A stretch of 64,000 nt of DNA from an uncultured Tenacibaculum sp. Its GTDB lineage: Bacteria; Bacteroidota; Bacteroidia; Flavobacteriales; Flavobacteriaceae. The stretch lies in contig CANMJA010000008.1 in assembly GCA_947498055.1 (NCBI GenBank), forward strand, positions 84,263-148,262, read 5' to 3'. The notes under the pieces are model-generated. The model did not search any database. It was given only the letters and a program-made list of their open reading frames with translations, and was not told the DNA's origin. The position numbers were made by a program, and so were the translations under genes. Shown piece after piece: positions 55,688-64,000 of this stretch (positions are counted from its first letter, which is position 1; every line of letters begins with the position of its first letter).

Positions 55688-56407
55688 CTATTGTACCTTA
55701 AATGTTATTGGCAAAGAATAATTAACTCTCACAAATTTATTTCTATTTATTCCTGGTTTCATCTTTGGTAATTTTTTAACCACGCGAATACCTTCTTTTT
55801 TTAATCTTGGGTGCGGTGCTTTTGCCGAAATAACATTTATATTTCCCTCTTTATCTACTTCAAATACTACATGAATTTTGTTCTTCCCCTGAAGCCCTAT
55901 TTTGTTAGCTATCTGAGCATCAAAAGTTCTTCCTACATGTTTATTTAATTTTTTCTGAAAACATTTTTGATAATATTTTATCTCTTTATTTTCACAACCA
56001 GGAAAAATAGGAAACTGATCTATAGAAATTGGTAGTTTTTTAAACTCTTTTACTGCCATGCTATACTGTTCATCAAAATCTTGTCCTTTTTCAAGAAACT
56101 TAATCATCTCTTTCAAATCGTTAATTAATACAATCACACTTTCTGTCTTCTCCGGAATTGGTTTTTCTATAACCACATAACCATCCTCTGCTAACACTGT
56201 TAAACTCGCACCTTTTTCAGGGTATTTAATTTTAAAACTCCCTTTTTTATCAGGTTTTCCTGAACTTTTATTCTCCTTTATATAAATTTTAAATGCTGAA
56301 TTTTTAGGTGTATCTGTTTTTTCTAAATTCACAAACTTCCCTTTAAGTTCTTTTGCACTGCTACAGCCCACAATAAGAAGAACAAATAACAACTTTACAT
56401 ACCTCAT
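55688..56407 (-). CDS. Lipoprotein with TonB C-terminal-like domain
   Basis: A 239-aa protein. The lipoprotein signal (LLFVLLIVGCSSAKEL) is followed by a small carboxypeptidase-regulatory-like beta domain (residues 30-85, KPDKKGSFKIKYPEKGASLT). The C-terminal 100 residues match the TonB-C pattern of Flavobacteria: PIFPGCENKEIKYYQKCFQK, HVVFEVDKEGNINVISAKAP and VVKKLPKMKPG. It lacks the transmembrane anchor and Pro-rich stretch of a real TonB, so coupling to ExbB/D is unlikely; a periplasm-facing envelope lipoprotein is more plausible. Confidence 0.75.
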   Translation of the reverse strand: MRYVKLLFVLLIVGCSSAKELKGKFVNLEKTDTPKNSAFKIYIKENKSSGKPDKKGSFKIKYPEKGASLTVLAEDGYVVIEKPIPEKTESVIVLINDLKEMIKFLEKGQDFDEQYSMAVKEFKKLPISIDQFPIFPGCENKEIKYYQKCFQKKLNKHVGRTFDAQIANKIGLQGKNKIHVVFEVDKEGNINVISAKAPHPRLKKEGIRVVKKLPKMKPGINRNKFVRVNYSLPITFKVQ

Positions 56408-56530
56408 ACTTTATTATTTTTTTACGAAATTAAGTTTTTTATAGAAACCGTATACTTATTAAAAAGTAACGCTTAATAATTAGTCATAAACGTTCACTCA
56501 TATAGAAACCAACAGTATACAAGCAAATAA

Positions 56531-56538
56531 TAAATTTG
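56531..56538 (+). promoter_or_regulatory. Bacteroidota -7 box for the 123-aa gene
   Basis: TAAATTTG matches TAnnTTTG, 23 bp before the ATG at 56561. Confidence 0.5.
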
Positions 56539-56560
56539 AAAAAACTATAATTCAAAAAAC

Positions 56561-56932
56561 ATGAAAACAAAAAAAATACTTTCTCAAATACTAGCTTGGT
56601 TTCCTTCAATAATAATAGTACTCTTTTTTATACCCAATGCTTTAAGTAAAATACTTTACCCAAGTAAAATGGAAAAAATTGTTACAAATAATATTGTAAT
56701 AATAATTGCTGGAATGTATTTATTAATTGCAATCATTCTGTTTTTAAACAACAAAACAATACTTACAGGAACCTTTCTTTTAACTTTATATATGACTTTT
56801 ATTGTACTTATTCATATGTATAAAGGAAAACCTTATGAAATAGCAATTTTAATTGTTATGTCTACAATATTTGCTTCTTATGTTAGAAAACCAAAGTTAT
56901 TTTCATCTAGTACAGAATCATTAAAAGGTTAA
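56561..56932 (+). CDS. DoxX-like four-helix membrane protein
   Basis: A 123-aa protein with four hydrophobic segments: ILAWFPSIIIVLFFIPNALS, NIVIIIAGMYLLIAIILFLN, ILTGTFLLTLYMTFIVLIHM and EIAILIVMSTIFASYVRKP. Helix 1 with F-IPNA-S-K resembles DoxX/MauE-like proteins. Function unknown. Own promoter; divergent from the TonB-C lipoprotein gene. Confidence 0.62.
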   Translation: MKTKKILSQILAWFPSIIIVLFFIPNALSKILYPSKMEKIVTNNIVIIIAGMYLLIAIILFLNNKTILTGTFLLTLYMTFIVLIHMYKGKPYEIAILIVMSTIFASYVRKPKLFSSSTESLKG

Positions 56933-57077
56933 TCCAAAAATTTCACAATACTATGATAATCAGTATTTTTTTTAAACATTTGTTAATGAAACATAAATAA
57001 AACGAGGTTCCTTTTTTGTATTCTTAAAAAACTCATGCTATTTTAGTATTTTAGCTGTTGCAAAACAAACACAACTT

Positions 57078-58706
57078 ATGGACATCAACTTCAATAAAAA
57101 CGAGGATTACAATAAATTATTAGTTTCTGATTTAAGGCAACGATTTGCCAAAGTTAAATTAGGTGGAGGCGAAAAACGTATAGAAAAACAGCATGCAAAA
57201 GGTAAAATGACTGCTCGTGAACGAATAGATTATTTACTTGATGAAAATGCCAATACTATTGAAATAGGTGCTTTTGCTGGTGATGGTATGTACAAAGAAC
57301 ATGGCGGATGTCCTTCTGGTGGTGTGGTTGTAAAAATAGGGTACGTAAAAGGAAAACAGTGTATTGTGGTTGCTAATGATGCTACTGTAAAAGCTGGTGC
57401 TTGGTTTCCTATTACTGGTAAAAAGAATTTAAGAGCGCAAGAAATTGCTATTGAAAATAAGTTACCTATTATTTACTTGGTAGATTCTGCAGGTGTATAT
57501 TTACCAATGCAAGATGAAATTTTTCCTGATAAAGAGCATTTTGGTAGAATTTTTAGAAATAACGCCGTAATGAGTAGTATGGGAATTACGCAAATTGCTG
57601 CGGTTATGGGAAGTTGTGTTGCTGGTGGTGCGTATTTACCTATTATGAGCGATGAAGCTTTAATTGTTGATAAAACAGGAAGTATTTTCTTAGCAGGAAG
57701 TTATTTAGTAAAAGCTGCCATTGGTGAAAGCATTGATAATGAAACTTTAGGTGGAGCAACTACCCATTGTGAAATTTCTGGTGTTACCGATTATAAAGCT
57801 AAAGACGATAAAGATGCTTTAGATACGATTAAAAACATTGTAGATAAGATTGGTGATTTTGATAAAGCTGGTTTTAACAGAAAAGAAGCTGTAGAACCAA
57901 AGGAAAACCAAGATGAAATTTTTGGAATTTTACCAAAAGCTAGAAATGAGCAATACGATATGATGGAAATCATAAAACGTATAGTAGATAATTCTGAATT
58001 TGACGAATATAAAGCTGGTTACGGACGAACAATTATTACTGGTTATGCGCGTATAGATGGTTGGGCTGTTGGTATTGTTGCTAACCAACGAAAATTAGTA
58101 AAAACAAAAAAAGGAGAAATGCAATTTGGTGGCGTTATTTATAATGACTCTGCCGATAAAGCCACTCGTTTTATTGCAAACTGCAACCAAAAGAAAATTC
58201 CTTTAGTATTTTTACAAGATGTTACTGGTTTTATGGTAGGCAGTAAATCGGAACACGGTGGTATTATTAAAGATGGTGCTAAAATGGTAAATGCAGTTAG
58301 TAACTCTGTAGTACCAAAATTCACCATTGTTATTGGTAACTCTTATGGTGCTGGTAATTATGCTATGTGTGGTAAAGCCTACGACCCTCGTTTAATTGCT
58401 GCTTGGCCTAGTGCTGAATTAGCGGTTATGAGCGGAAATTCTGCTGCGAAAGTACTATTACAAATAGAAACAGCCTCTTTAAAGAAAAAAGGAGAAGAAA
58501 TTACTAAAGAGAAAGAAGCTGAGCTTTTTGATAAAATTAAATCACGTTACGACGAACAAATTTCGCCGTATTATGCAGCTGCAAGAATATGGACAGACGC
58601 AGTTATTAATCCGCTAGATACTAGAAAATGGATTTCTATGGGTATTGAAGCTGCTAACCATGCTCCTATTGAAAAATCATTTAATTTAGGAGTTATACAA
58701 GTTTAA
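57078..58706 (+). CDS. Acyl-CoA carboxylase beta subunit (methylcrotonyl-CoA type)
   Basis: A 542-aa carboxyltransferase. Both halves of the crotonase-like fold are present: GKMTARERIDYLLDE, KEHGGCPSGGVVVKIGYV, YLVDSAGVYLPMQDEIFPDK and the oxyanion hole VAGGAYLPIMSDEAL in the N-half; PLVFLQDVTGFMVGSKSEHG and GNSYGAGNYAMCGKAYDP in the C-half. Length and motifs agree with MccB/PccB proteins. It transfers CO2 from biotin to an acyl-CoA, probably in leucine degradation; substrate not certain. No biotin-carboxylase subunit lies next to it. 4 bp before the histidine kinase gene. Confidence 0.9.
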   Translation: MDINFNKNEDYNKLLVSDLRQRFAKVKLGGGEKRIEKQHAKGKMTARERIDYLLDENANTIEIGAFAGDGMYKEHGGCPSGGVVVKIGYVKGKQCIVVANDATVKAGAWFPITGKKNLRAQEIAIENKLPIIYLVDSAGVYLPMQDEIFPDKEHFGRIFRNNAVMSSMGITQIAAVMGSCVAGGAYLPIMSDEALIVDKTGSIFLAGSYLVKAAIGESIDNETLGGATTHCEISGVTDYKAKDDKDALDTIKNIVDKIGDFDKAGFNRKEAVEPKENQDEIFGILPKARNEQYDMMEIIKRIVDNSEFDEYKAGYGRTIITGYARIDGWAVGIVANQRKLVKTKKGEMQFGGVIYNDSADKATRFIANCNQKKIPLVFLQDVTGFMVGSKSEHGGIIKDGAKMVNAVSNSVVPKFTIVIGNSYGAGNYAMCGKAYDPRLIAAWPSAELAVMSGNSAAKVLLQIETASLKKKGEEITKEKEAELFDKIKSRYDEQISPYYAAARIWTDAVINPLDTRKWISMGIEAANHAPIEKSFNLGVIQV

Positions 58707-58710
58707 ATAT

Positions 58711-60537
58711 ATGCTATATAAATTTTCTTTTCTCGTCTTTTTTTGTCTTTTTAACATCACAATAAAAGCACAAACAGAAAACGTACTACTTATCGAAAAG
58801 TATCTTAAAAAATCGAAAGAGTTGTCTCAAAAAAATGTAGACAGCTCTTTCTTATATATTGAAAAAGGAATACGCTTAGCTAAAGAAATAAATAGAGATT
58901 CTTTGCTTGCCAAAACGTATTTACAGCAAAGTAGTCTTTATTTACTTTCTAATAAGTTTAAAGAGGCTGATTCTATTTTAAAGTTAAATTTTAACAAGAA
59001 TATTCCTAAACACTTAGAAGGACAAACATGGCATAATTTAGCAACGATAGAGTATAAAAAACAACACTTTGAAAAAGCTTTAGATTTATATATTACAGCA
59101 GCAAAGCTTACCGAAGAGTCTGGTAACAAAAAGTTATTAGTGAATACCTATACTAATATGGGTATTATAAATGCTCGTTTAGGAAATTTAAAAAACGCTC
59201 AAAGATATTTAGAAAAAGTAATTACTTTTTTGGATAAAGACACTCCTTTAGAACTTCAGGTACTCGTTAATTTAATAAGTATCTACAAACAGCAAAAACT
59301 ATTTAAAAAATTTGAAGCTGGTATTTTAAAAGCCGAAAAATTAGCCCAAAAATATAAGTCAAAAAGAACTTTATCTATTATTTATAATAATTTATCTGAT
59401 TATTACACTAGTGATAAATCTAACTTTAAAAAGTCCGTTTTTTATGGTGAAAAAGCTATCTCATTAAAAAAAGAATTAAACCATAATGCATATTTATCAT
59501 TGCCTTATAATAATCTAGGTCATGCTTATTTAAAAAACAAGAAATATAAACAAGCTATTCTGTATTTAGACAGTGCTTTACCTAATGCTAAAGGTCTTTT
59601 AAAAAGTTATGTTTATAATAATTTAAAAAACGCATATTTAGGTCTTACTAATTATAAAAAAGCAATGCATTTTGCAGAGTTAAAAGATGTTATTAAAGAC
59701 TCTTTAAATAATGCAAAGCAAAAAGAAAAGGTAACAGAGATTACAGAAAAATACGAATCTGAAAAAAAAGAACAGCAAATTACCTTGTTAAACACAGAAA
59801 ATCAACTTCAAGAAAGTAAAATACACAACCAAAAAAACTTATTAATTGGAGTTGTTTTAACTATCTTTTTATTAGGAAGCTTGGCTTTTTTGTGGTTTAA
59901 AAATCAAAAAACAAAACAATCTTTACAACAAGCTTCTTTAAAACATAAATTATTACAAACACAATTAAATCCGCACTTTTTATTTCACTCTTTAAACAGC
60001 ATTCAGTCTTTTATTTATCTAAATAAAAAAGAAGAATCTTTAGATTATTTAGGAAACTACAGCAAACTAATGCGATCTATTTTTGATAATTCTTCTACCG
60101 ATTTCATTACAATTAATAAAGACGTAGAAGCCATGAATGCATACCTAAAATTACAACATGCTAATTTTGAAAACAATGTTTCCTTTTCTTTAGAAGTAGC
60201 AGAAGATATTTCTGATTTTTTAATTCCGCCTATGTTTGTACAACCTTATATAGAAAATGCAATACAACACGGTATAAAAAATATAGAAAACGGAAAAGTT
60301 TCTATAAAATACCACAATAAAAAAGATGCTATTGAGGTTATTATTTTTGATAATGGAAAAGGGATTAAAACGAAAAACAATAATTATTTACTAGAAAAAA
60401 ACTCTAGTTCTCATGTGATTGAAGAACGAATTAAAATTCTTCAAAAAACACATAATTACACCATAAAACATCAAGTTGAATCAAGTTCTAACGGAACTAC
60501 TGTACTTCTTACTTTTCCTAAAAAACGATTAATATAA
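58711..60537 (+). CDS. TPR-containing LytS-type sensor histidine kinase
   Basis: A 608-aa protein with a signal/anchor (FLVFFCLFNITIKAQ), then tetratricopeptide repeats at about residues 30-340 (for example ATIEYKKQHFEKALDLYITA and LGHAYLKNKKYKQAILYLDS). A membrane helix is at about 377-398 (LIGVVLTIFLLGSLAFLWF). The kinase core has the His in LNPHFLFHSLNSIQ, the N-box FVQPYIENAIQHGI and EVIIFDNGKGIKTKN. It fits the periplasmic-TPR LytS-like family of Bacteroidota. It shares its stop with the start of the regulator (TAATG). Confidence 0.9.
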   Translation: MLYKFSFLVFFCLFNITIKAQTENVLLIEKYLKKSKELSQKNVDSSFLYIEKGIRLAKEINRDSLLAKTYLQQSSLYLLSNKFKEADSILKLNFNKNIPKHLEGQTWHNLATIEYKKQHFEKALDLYITAAKLTEESGNKKLLVNTYTNMGIINARLGNLKNAQRYLEKVITFLDKDTPLELQVLVNLISIYKQQKLFKKFEAGILKAEKLAQKYKSKRTLSIIYNNLSDYYTSDKSNFKKSVFYGEKAISLKKELNHNAYLSLPYNNLGHAYLKNKKYKQAILYLDSALPNAKGLLKSYVYNNLKNAYLGLTNYKKAMHFAELKDVIKDSLNNAKQKEKVTEITEKYESEKKEQQITLLNTENQLQESKIHNQKNLLIGVVLTIFLLGSLAFLWFKNQKTKQSLQQASLKHKLLQTQLNPHFLFHSLNSIQSFIYLNKKEESLDYLGNYSKLMRSIFDNSSTDFITINKDVEAMNAYLKLQHANFENNVSFSLEVAEDISDFLIPPMFVQPYIENAIQHGIKNIENGKVSIKYHNKKDAIEVIIFDNGKGIKTKNNNYLLEKNSSSHVIEERIKILQKTHNYTIKHQVESSSNGTTVLLTFPKKRLI

Positions 60538-61271
60538 TGAAGTATGTTATTATAGAAGATAATCAAAATACGGTAACCGTTATAGAAAATATTATTCTAG
60601 AAAACTTTTCTGAAATGAATTTTAAGGGAAATACTTCTTCCGTTAAAAATAGTATTCAATTGATAAAAAGTACCAATCCTGATGTTATCTTTTTAGATGT
60701 TAATTTAGAAGATGGAGAAGGATTTGATGTTCTTAGAGCATTTCCTACCCCTCATTTTAAAATTATTTTCATCACTTCCTACAGTAAATATGCTATAGAA
60801 GCTTTTAAATTTAGTGCTTTAGATTTTGTATTAAAACCTTTTACTCCATATGAAATAATAAATGCTATTCACAAAGTTATAAAAGAAAATAGCAATACTA
60901 ATTATCTTGAAAAAATTAGCACACTATACCACAATCATATTTCAAATAACAAAAAAATTATTTTATCTAATCTACAAAATATACATGTAGTTGCTATAGA
61001 CGATATTATTTATGCGGAATCTGATAATAGTTACACTACTGTTCATACAAAAAATGGCGAAAAAATAGTAGTTTCTAAATCTTTGAAGTCTTTTGAGGAA
61101 AAACTTTCTCCTTATCTTTTTTTTAGAATACATCAAAAATTCTTAATCAACTTAAAACACATTCAGCGTTACCATAAAAAAAACGATGAAATAATACTTT
61201 TAAACAACATTACACTTTCTGTTTCTAAAGGAAAAAAAGAATCCTTTCTTCACATTTTAAAAAATTTATAG
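60537..61271 (+). CDS. LytTR-family response regulator
   Basis: A 244-aa protein. The receiver domain (residues 1-120) has the phosphorylation Asp in DVIFLDVNLEDG and the Lys in DFVLKPFTPYE. The LytTR DNA-binding domain (about 140-244) has DDIIYAESDNSYTTVHTKNG and LFFRIHQKFLINLKHIQRYH. Cotranscribed with the kinase, the start overlapping its stop. The target promoters are not visible in the window. Confidence 0.93.
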   Translation: MKYVIIEDNQNTVTVIENIILENFSEMNFKGNTSSVKNSIQLIKSTNPDVIFLDVNLEDGEGFDVLRAFPTPHFKIIFITSYSKYAIEAFKFSALDFVLKPFTPYEIINAIHKVIKENSNTNYLEKISTLYHNHISNNKKIILSNLQNIHVVAIDDIIYAESDNSYTTVHTKNGEKIVVSKSLKSFEEKLSPYLFFRIHQKFLINLKHIQRYHKKNDEIILLNNITLSVSKGKKESFLHILKNL

Positions 61272-61581
61272 CAATTGATAAAAGACTTAAAAATCAATAC
61301 AACAACATTCGTATAGAAACAAAGCTATTTGAGTAATAGAGACTTCTTTTATTTACGATTAATGATTCTACAGGATTTTTCAAATTTTTGTCATCCTTTT
61401 TTATTTTTTCTTCTTCTTTATTTCAAGGAAAAGAAAATAGAAGTTTAAAAAAGCAACTAGAATAAACCCTATAGAGTTCTCAAACAATTATTTAATAAAA
61501 AGTAATAAAATTAACACTTAATTAATCTTTTATTAAAATGATTTATATTTGCACTCAGAAATAACCCCATACGTTTAATTT
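61272..61581 (+). other. 310-bp gene-free gap with a promoter
   Basis: AT-rich. The end holds the promoter of the next gene (61544-61551). A TTTCAAGGAAAAGAAA-type stretch near 61420 is not a clear terminator. I see nothing else. Confidence 0.5.
61544..61551 (+). promoter_or_regulatory. Bacteroidota -7 box for the 117-aa lipoprotein gene
   Basis: TATATTTG matches TAnnTTTG and lies 31 bp before the ATG at 61582. Confidence 0.58.
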
Positions 61582-61935
61582 ATGAAAGTATTTAAAAAAC
61601 ATGTAACAGCTCTGTTATTGAGTGGTATGTTTTTATTTATTAGTTGTTCTGAATGTAATAACGAGAATCCCAGAGCAAGAGTTACAAATTTCAATACAGA
61701 AGAAGTAAGCCTTCAAATTAAAACTACAGGAGGCAATACTGAAAACCTAAACAATATAGAATCTAAAAAATCTTCAGAATTTAAAAGTTATTCTCCAGGA
61801 GAAATTACATTTATTATCACACAAAAAAATAATAAAAAGATAGAAACATCTTTTGATGTAGATTTTTGTACTGATTATGAAGTAATTTTAAATGAAGACG
61901 ACTCTATTGAAGTGATACCAGAAACAAGAGAATAA
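61582..61935 (+). CDS. Small lipoprotein, unknown
   Basis: A 117-aa protein with lipobox GMFLFISCSECNN near residue 22. The mature part is mostly beta (ARVTNFNTEEVSLQIKTTGG, then EITFIITQKNNKKIETSFDV) and ends FCTDYEVILNEDDSIEV. It has three further cysteines (one at the linker). Monocistronic with own promoter and terminator. No family recognised. Confidence 0.68.
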   Translation: MKVFKKHVTALLLSGMFLFISCSECNNENPRARVTNFNTEEVSLQIKTTGGNTENLNNIESKKSSEFKSYSPGEITFIITQKNNKKIETSFDVDFCTDYEVILNEDDSIEVIPETRE

Positions 61936-61950
61936 GTTTTTAGCTAAAAT

Positions 61951-61990
61951 AAAAAGAAATCCCAAAATTTAAATTTTGGGATTTCTTTTT
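61951..61990. terminator. Bidirectional terminator between convergent genes
   Basis: AAAAAGAAATCCCAAAA-TTTAAA-TTTTGGGATTTCTTTTT, a perfect 17-bp stem with flanking A and T runs. It serves the lipoprotein gene ending at 61935 and overlaps the stop codon of the NDH-2 gene at 61989-61991. Confidence 0.92.
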
Positions 61991-63290
61991 ATTTATCATT
62001 TTCAAATGAATATTTATTCTTCCTTTTGTAGGGTCTTATAATCAATCTTGTTTCTCTATCAAACCTAACATAATTATACACCCAATTTAAAAACACCACT
62101 GCTTTATTTCTAAAACCTATTAGCGAAAATAAATGTACAAACATCCATACAAACCAAGCAAAAACCCCTTGAAATTTCCATTTAGGTAAATCAACCACTG
62201 CTTTATTTCTTCCAATAGTTGCCATAGAACCTTTATCATTATATACAAAAGGTGTCATTGATTCTCCATGTAAGTTTTTAATCAAATTTTTAGCTAAAAG
62301 CCTCCCTTGTTGTATTGCAGGTTGTGCCATCATTGGATGCCCGTAAGGATATTTTTCAGTATTCATACATGCAACATCACCAATTGCATAAACAGCATTA
62401 CTAGAAATCACTTTATTAAACGCATCTACTTTATATCTGGCCGCTCTTTCTACAACACACTTTTCTTTTAAACCAGCAATCGATTCTCCTTTAACACCTG
62501 CAGCCCAAATTACGGTGGCTGCTTTAAAATTATCTTCTCCGTTCGTTTCTACGATATTTCCATCATAATTTAATACCCTTAAATTTTTCCAAACATCTAC
62601 CCCCAATTTTATTAAAAAATCTTCTGCTTTTTTAGAAGCCTTATCACTCATTCCTTTTAACAAACAATTAGAACTTTGTATTAAGTTCACCTTCATTAAA
62701 CGAATATCTAAATCTGGATAATCTTTTGGTAAAAACCCTTTTTTCATTTCAGCTAATGCACCAGCTAACTCAACTCCAGTAGGACCTCCTCCAACAATAA
62801 CAAAATTCATTAACTTCTTTCGTTCTTCTAAGTCTGAAGTCAACAATGCTTCTTCAAAATTTTCTAGAATTAAACTTCGAATATTTAACGACTGTGGAAT
62901 GGATTTCATTTCCATTGTAAAACGTTCTATATTCTTATTTCCAAAAAAATTTGTGGTAGAACCTGTAGCAATCACTAAATAATCATAAGCTAAACTACCT
63001 ATTGAAGTTTCTATTTCATTATTCTCATCATTAATTTTGGTTACCTCTGCTAACCTAAAATAAAAATCTTCTATATCATTAAATCTTTTTCTTAAAGGAA
63101 AAGCAATACTATCTGGCTCCAATCCTCCTGTAGCAACCTGATACAATAAAGGCTGAAATGTATGATAATTATGTTTATCTAAAAGTACTACCTGTAACTC
63201 TTTATTCTCTAATCCTCTTGCAACCGCTAATCCTGCAAAACCTCCTCCTATAATTACAACTCTAGGGAAGCTGGTTTGAGGTATATTCAT
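61989..63290 (-). CDS. ndh: Type II NADH dehydrogenase (NDH-2)
   Basis: A 433-aa flavoprotein. The FAD-binding glycine motif is RVVIIGGGFAGLAVARGL near residues 10-27 and the NADH motif FVIVGGGPTGVELAGALAEM near 161-180. TVIWAAGVKGESIAGL and NAVYAIGDVACMNTEKYPYG bind FAD. The C-terminal membrane-contact region is VFAWFVWMFVHLFSLIGFRN (about 375-394). It passes electrons from NADH to menaquinone without pumping protons. Promoter candidate at 63326-63333. Monocistronic. Confidence 0.9.
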   Translation of the reverse strand: MNIPQTSFPRVVIIGGGFAGLAVARGLENKELQVVLLDKHNYHTFQPLLYQVATGGLEPDSIAFPLRKRFNDIEDFYFRLAEVTKINDENNEIETSIGSLAYDYLVIATGSTTNFFGNKNIERFTMEMKSIPQSLNIRSLILENFEEALLTSDLEERKKLMNFVIVGGGPTGVELAGALAEMKKGFLPKDYPDLDIRLMKVNLIQSSNCLLKGMSDKASKKAEDFLIKLGVDVWKNLRVLNYDGNIVETNGEDNFKAATVIWAAGVKGESIAGLKEKCVVERAARYKVDAFNKVISSNAVYAIGDVACMNTEKYPYGHPMMAQPAIQQGRLLAKNLIKNLHGESMTPFVYNDKGSMATIGRNKAVVDLPKWKFQGVFAWFVWMFVHLFSLIGFRNKAVVFLNWVYNYVRFDRETRLIIRPYKRKNKYSFENDK

Positions 63291-63325
63291 TTAGTTATTT
63301 TTTTTCTGTTTATTTTATAGAAATA

Positions 63326-63333
63326 CAAATTTA
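63326..63333 (-). promoter_or_regulatory. Bacteroidota -7 box for ndh
   Basis: CAAATTTA on the plus strand is TAAATTTG on the minus strand, matching TAnnTTTG, 36 bp before the ndh start. Confidence 0.55.
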
Positions 63334-63490
63334 ACTAAAAGTATTTGTTTACTAATTATTTACTTCACTCTTATTACAACTTGTAGTAATTATATCTATA
63401 ATTCTATTAAAAAAACAGGATTTTCCTGTATAAAAACCACTAATATTTTATAGTTTTACCCTCTTAAAATAAAAACCATAACTTAGTCTT

Positions 63491-63916
63491 ATGTTTAATT
63501 TTTTTAAGAAAAAGAAGCAAAAAGAAATTATTATTATTTGTAAAACTAATGAAGTTTTCATAAATGATGTACCTCTAAATTTTCCAACAACCATAGAGCA
63601 ATTAATTACTATTTTTGGAGAGCCTAGCAGAAGAATAGATAGTAGTGACCAATATATAATTTGGGATAACTTTGGTATTTCATGTAGTTTAAAAGGTTAC
63701 AATGAAATTCTTTCTATTAGTGCATACCAAAGCAATAATGTAAGTGAATATGTTTCTAAAAAACCATTTACAGGAAAGTTGTTCTTAGAAGAAGAAGAAA
63801 TAACCTTTACAGAGTTTAGCAAAATTGGCCTAAGTAAGGTAGCAATTCTTCGCTTAGGAAGTGAAAGTGAAAATAGATTTGGCTTTAGTATTGGTGTTAA
63901 TAATGATTATAAATAG
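63491..63916 (+). CDS. Small cytosolic protein, DUF7738-like
   Basis: A 141-aa protein without a signal peptide; residues 1-12 are basic (NFFKKKKQKEI). It then has ICKTNEVFINDVPLNFPTTI, IIWDNFGISCSLKGYNEILS and KLFLEEEEITFTEFSKIGLS. From memory the order FP-T-IEQL--IFGEPSR and WDNFGI belongs to the DUF7738 family, small proteins frequently found near toxins or with unknown partners. It ends in the heptamer tandem array. Confidence 0.6.
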   Translation: MFNFFKKKKQKEIIIICKTNEVFINDVPLNFPTTIEQLITIFGEPSRRIDSSDQYIIWDNFGISCSLKGYNEILSISAYQSNNVSEYVSKKPFTGKLFLEEEEITFTEFSKIGLSKVAILRLGSESENRFGFSIGVNNDYK

Positions 63917-64000
63917 TCAATAATCAATAGTCAATAGTCAATAGTCAATAGTCAATAGTCAATAGTCAATAGTCAATAGTCAATAGTCAATAGTCAATAG
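63914..64000. repeat. TAGTCAA heptamer tandem array, runs off the right edge
   Basis: About 12 copies of TAGTCAA, one with TAATCAA, over 87 bp to the end of the window. The first copy includes the stop codon TAG of the preceding gene. No spacers, so not a CRISPR array. A second heptamer array of another sequence is at 35768-35812. Confidence 0.93.

Noticed and set aside
55688..56407. Genuine TonB energy transducer
   Set aside because: The N-terminus is a lipoprotein signal with no membrane anchor or Pro-rich spanning region; no exbB/exbD nearby.
63914..64000. CRISPR array
   Set aside because: Pure 7-bp tandem repeats without spacers and no cas genes.

Overview
The window is strongly AT-rich and carries the Bacteroidota type of promoter (TAnnTTTG at -7) ahead of several genes. 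It also has flavobacterial marker genes: a CAL67264-type 60-aa membrane protein, EttA, LpxD next to FadH, a LytS/LytTR pair with TPR sensor, and a TonB-C-like lipoprotein. I infer a marine flavobacterium (Flavobacteriaceae, Tenacibaculum/Polaribacter-like). The species cannot be fixed from this sequence. I saw no rRNA, tRNA or CRISPR array.

1-20.9 kb, all minus strand: a contractile phage-tail-like locus. In transcription order it encodes a terminator-like protein, a 51-aa helix-turn-helix ORF, sheath, tube, an assembly-chaperone-like protein, a cargo block, a second chaperone paralogue, a DUF6046-like baseplate protein, gp27-like hub, OB-fold spike, gp25-like wedge, a LysM-like protein, gpJ-like and gpI-like baseplate proteins, and a tail-collar fibre that runs off the left edge. 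No capsid, portal, terminase or obvious tape-measure gene is visible. The cargo block (8.7-17.2 kb) holds a 1395-aa protein with a lytic-transglycosylase-like and a C39-like cysteine-peptidase domain, an unrecognised 322-aa protein, and several small exported or membrane proteins that look like immunity partners. The two chaperone paralogues bracket it. A tailocin or domesticated antibacterial injection particle is the best reading, but a partial prophage is not excluded.

21.2-36.8 kb: core and stress genes. These are ettA, lpxD, an FadH-type 2,4-dienoyl-CoA reductase with a palindromic operator candidate, a lipoprotein gene broken by an in-frame stop, a DoxX / FMN-reductase / MarR / pirin operon, a MarR-GNAT fusion next to a PLP decarboxylase, an erythromycin-esterase-like fusion protein, an IS982 transposase stump and an EamA exporter.

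37.5-49 kb: a same-strand 11-gene locus with a coiled-coil protein, an AAA+ ATPase, a NudK-type Nudix hydrolase, an RDD membrane protein and several unknown membrane or soluble proteins. It looks like one functional unit of unknown role and is the best candidate here for an undescribed system.

49-55.6 kb: a repeat-rich accessory island. About 200-bp direct repeats, hairpins and 120-bp repeats surround a right-handed beta-helix lipoprotein, a beta-propeller protein and an IS200/IS605 element that splits a host gene.

55.7-64 kb: a TonB-C-like lipoprotein, a DoxX-like membrane protein, an acyl-CoA carboxylase beta subunit followed by a sensor kinase/LytTR regulator pair, a small lipoprotein, a type II NADH dehydrogenase, a small cytosolic protein and a heptamer tandem array that runs off the right edge.
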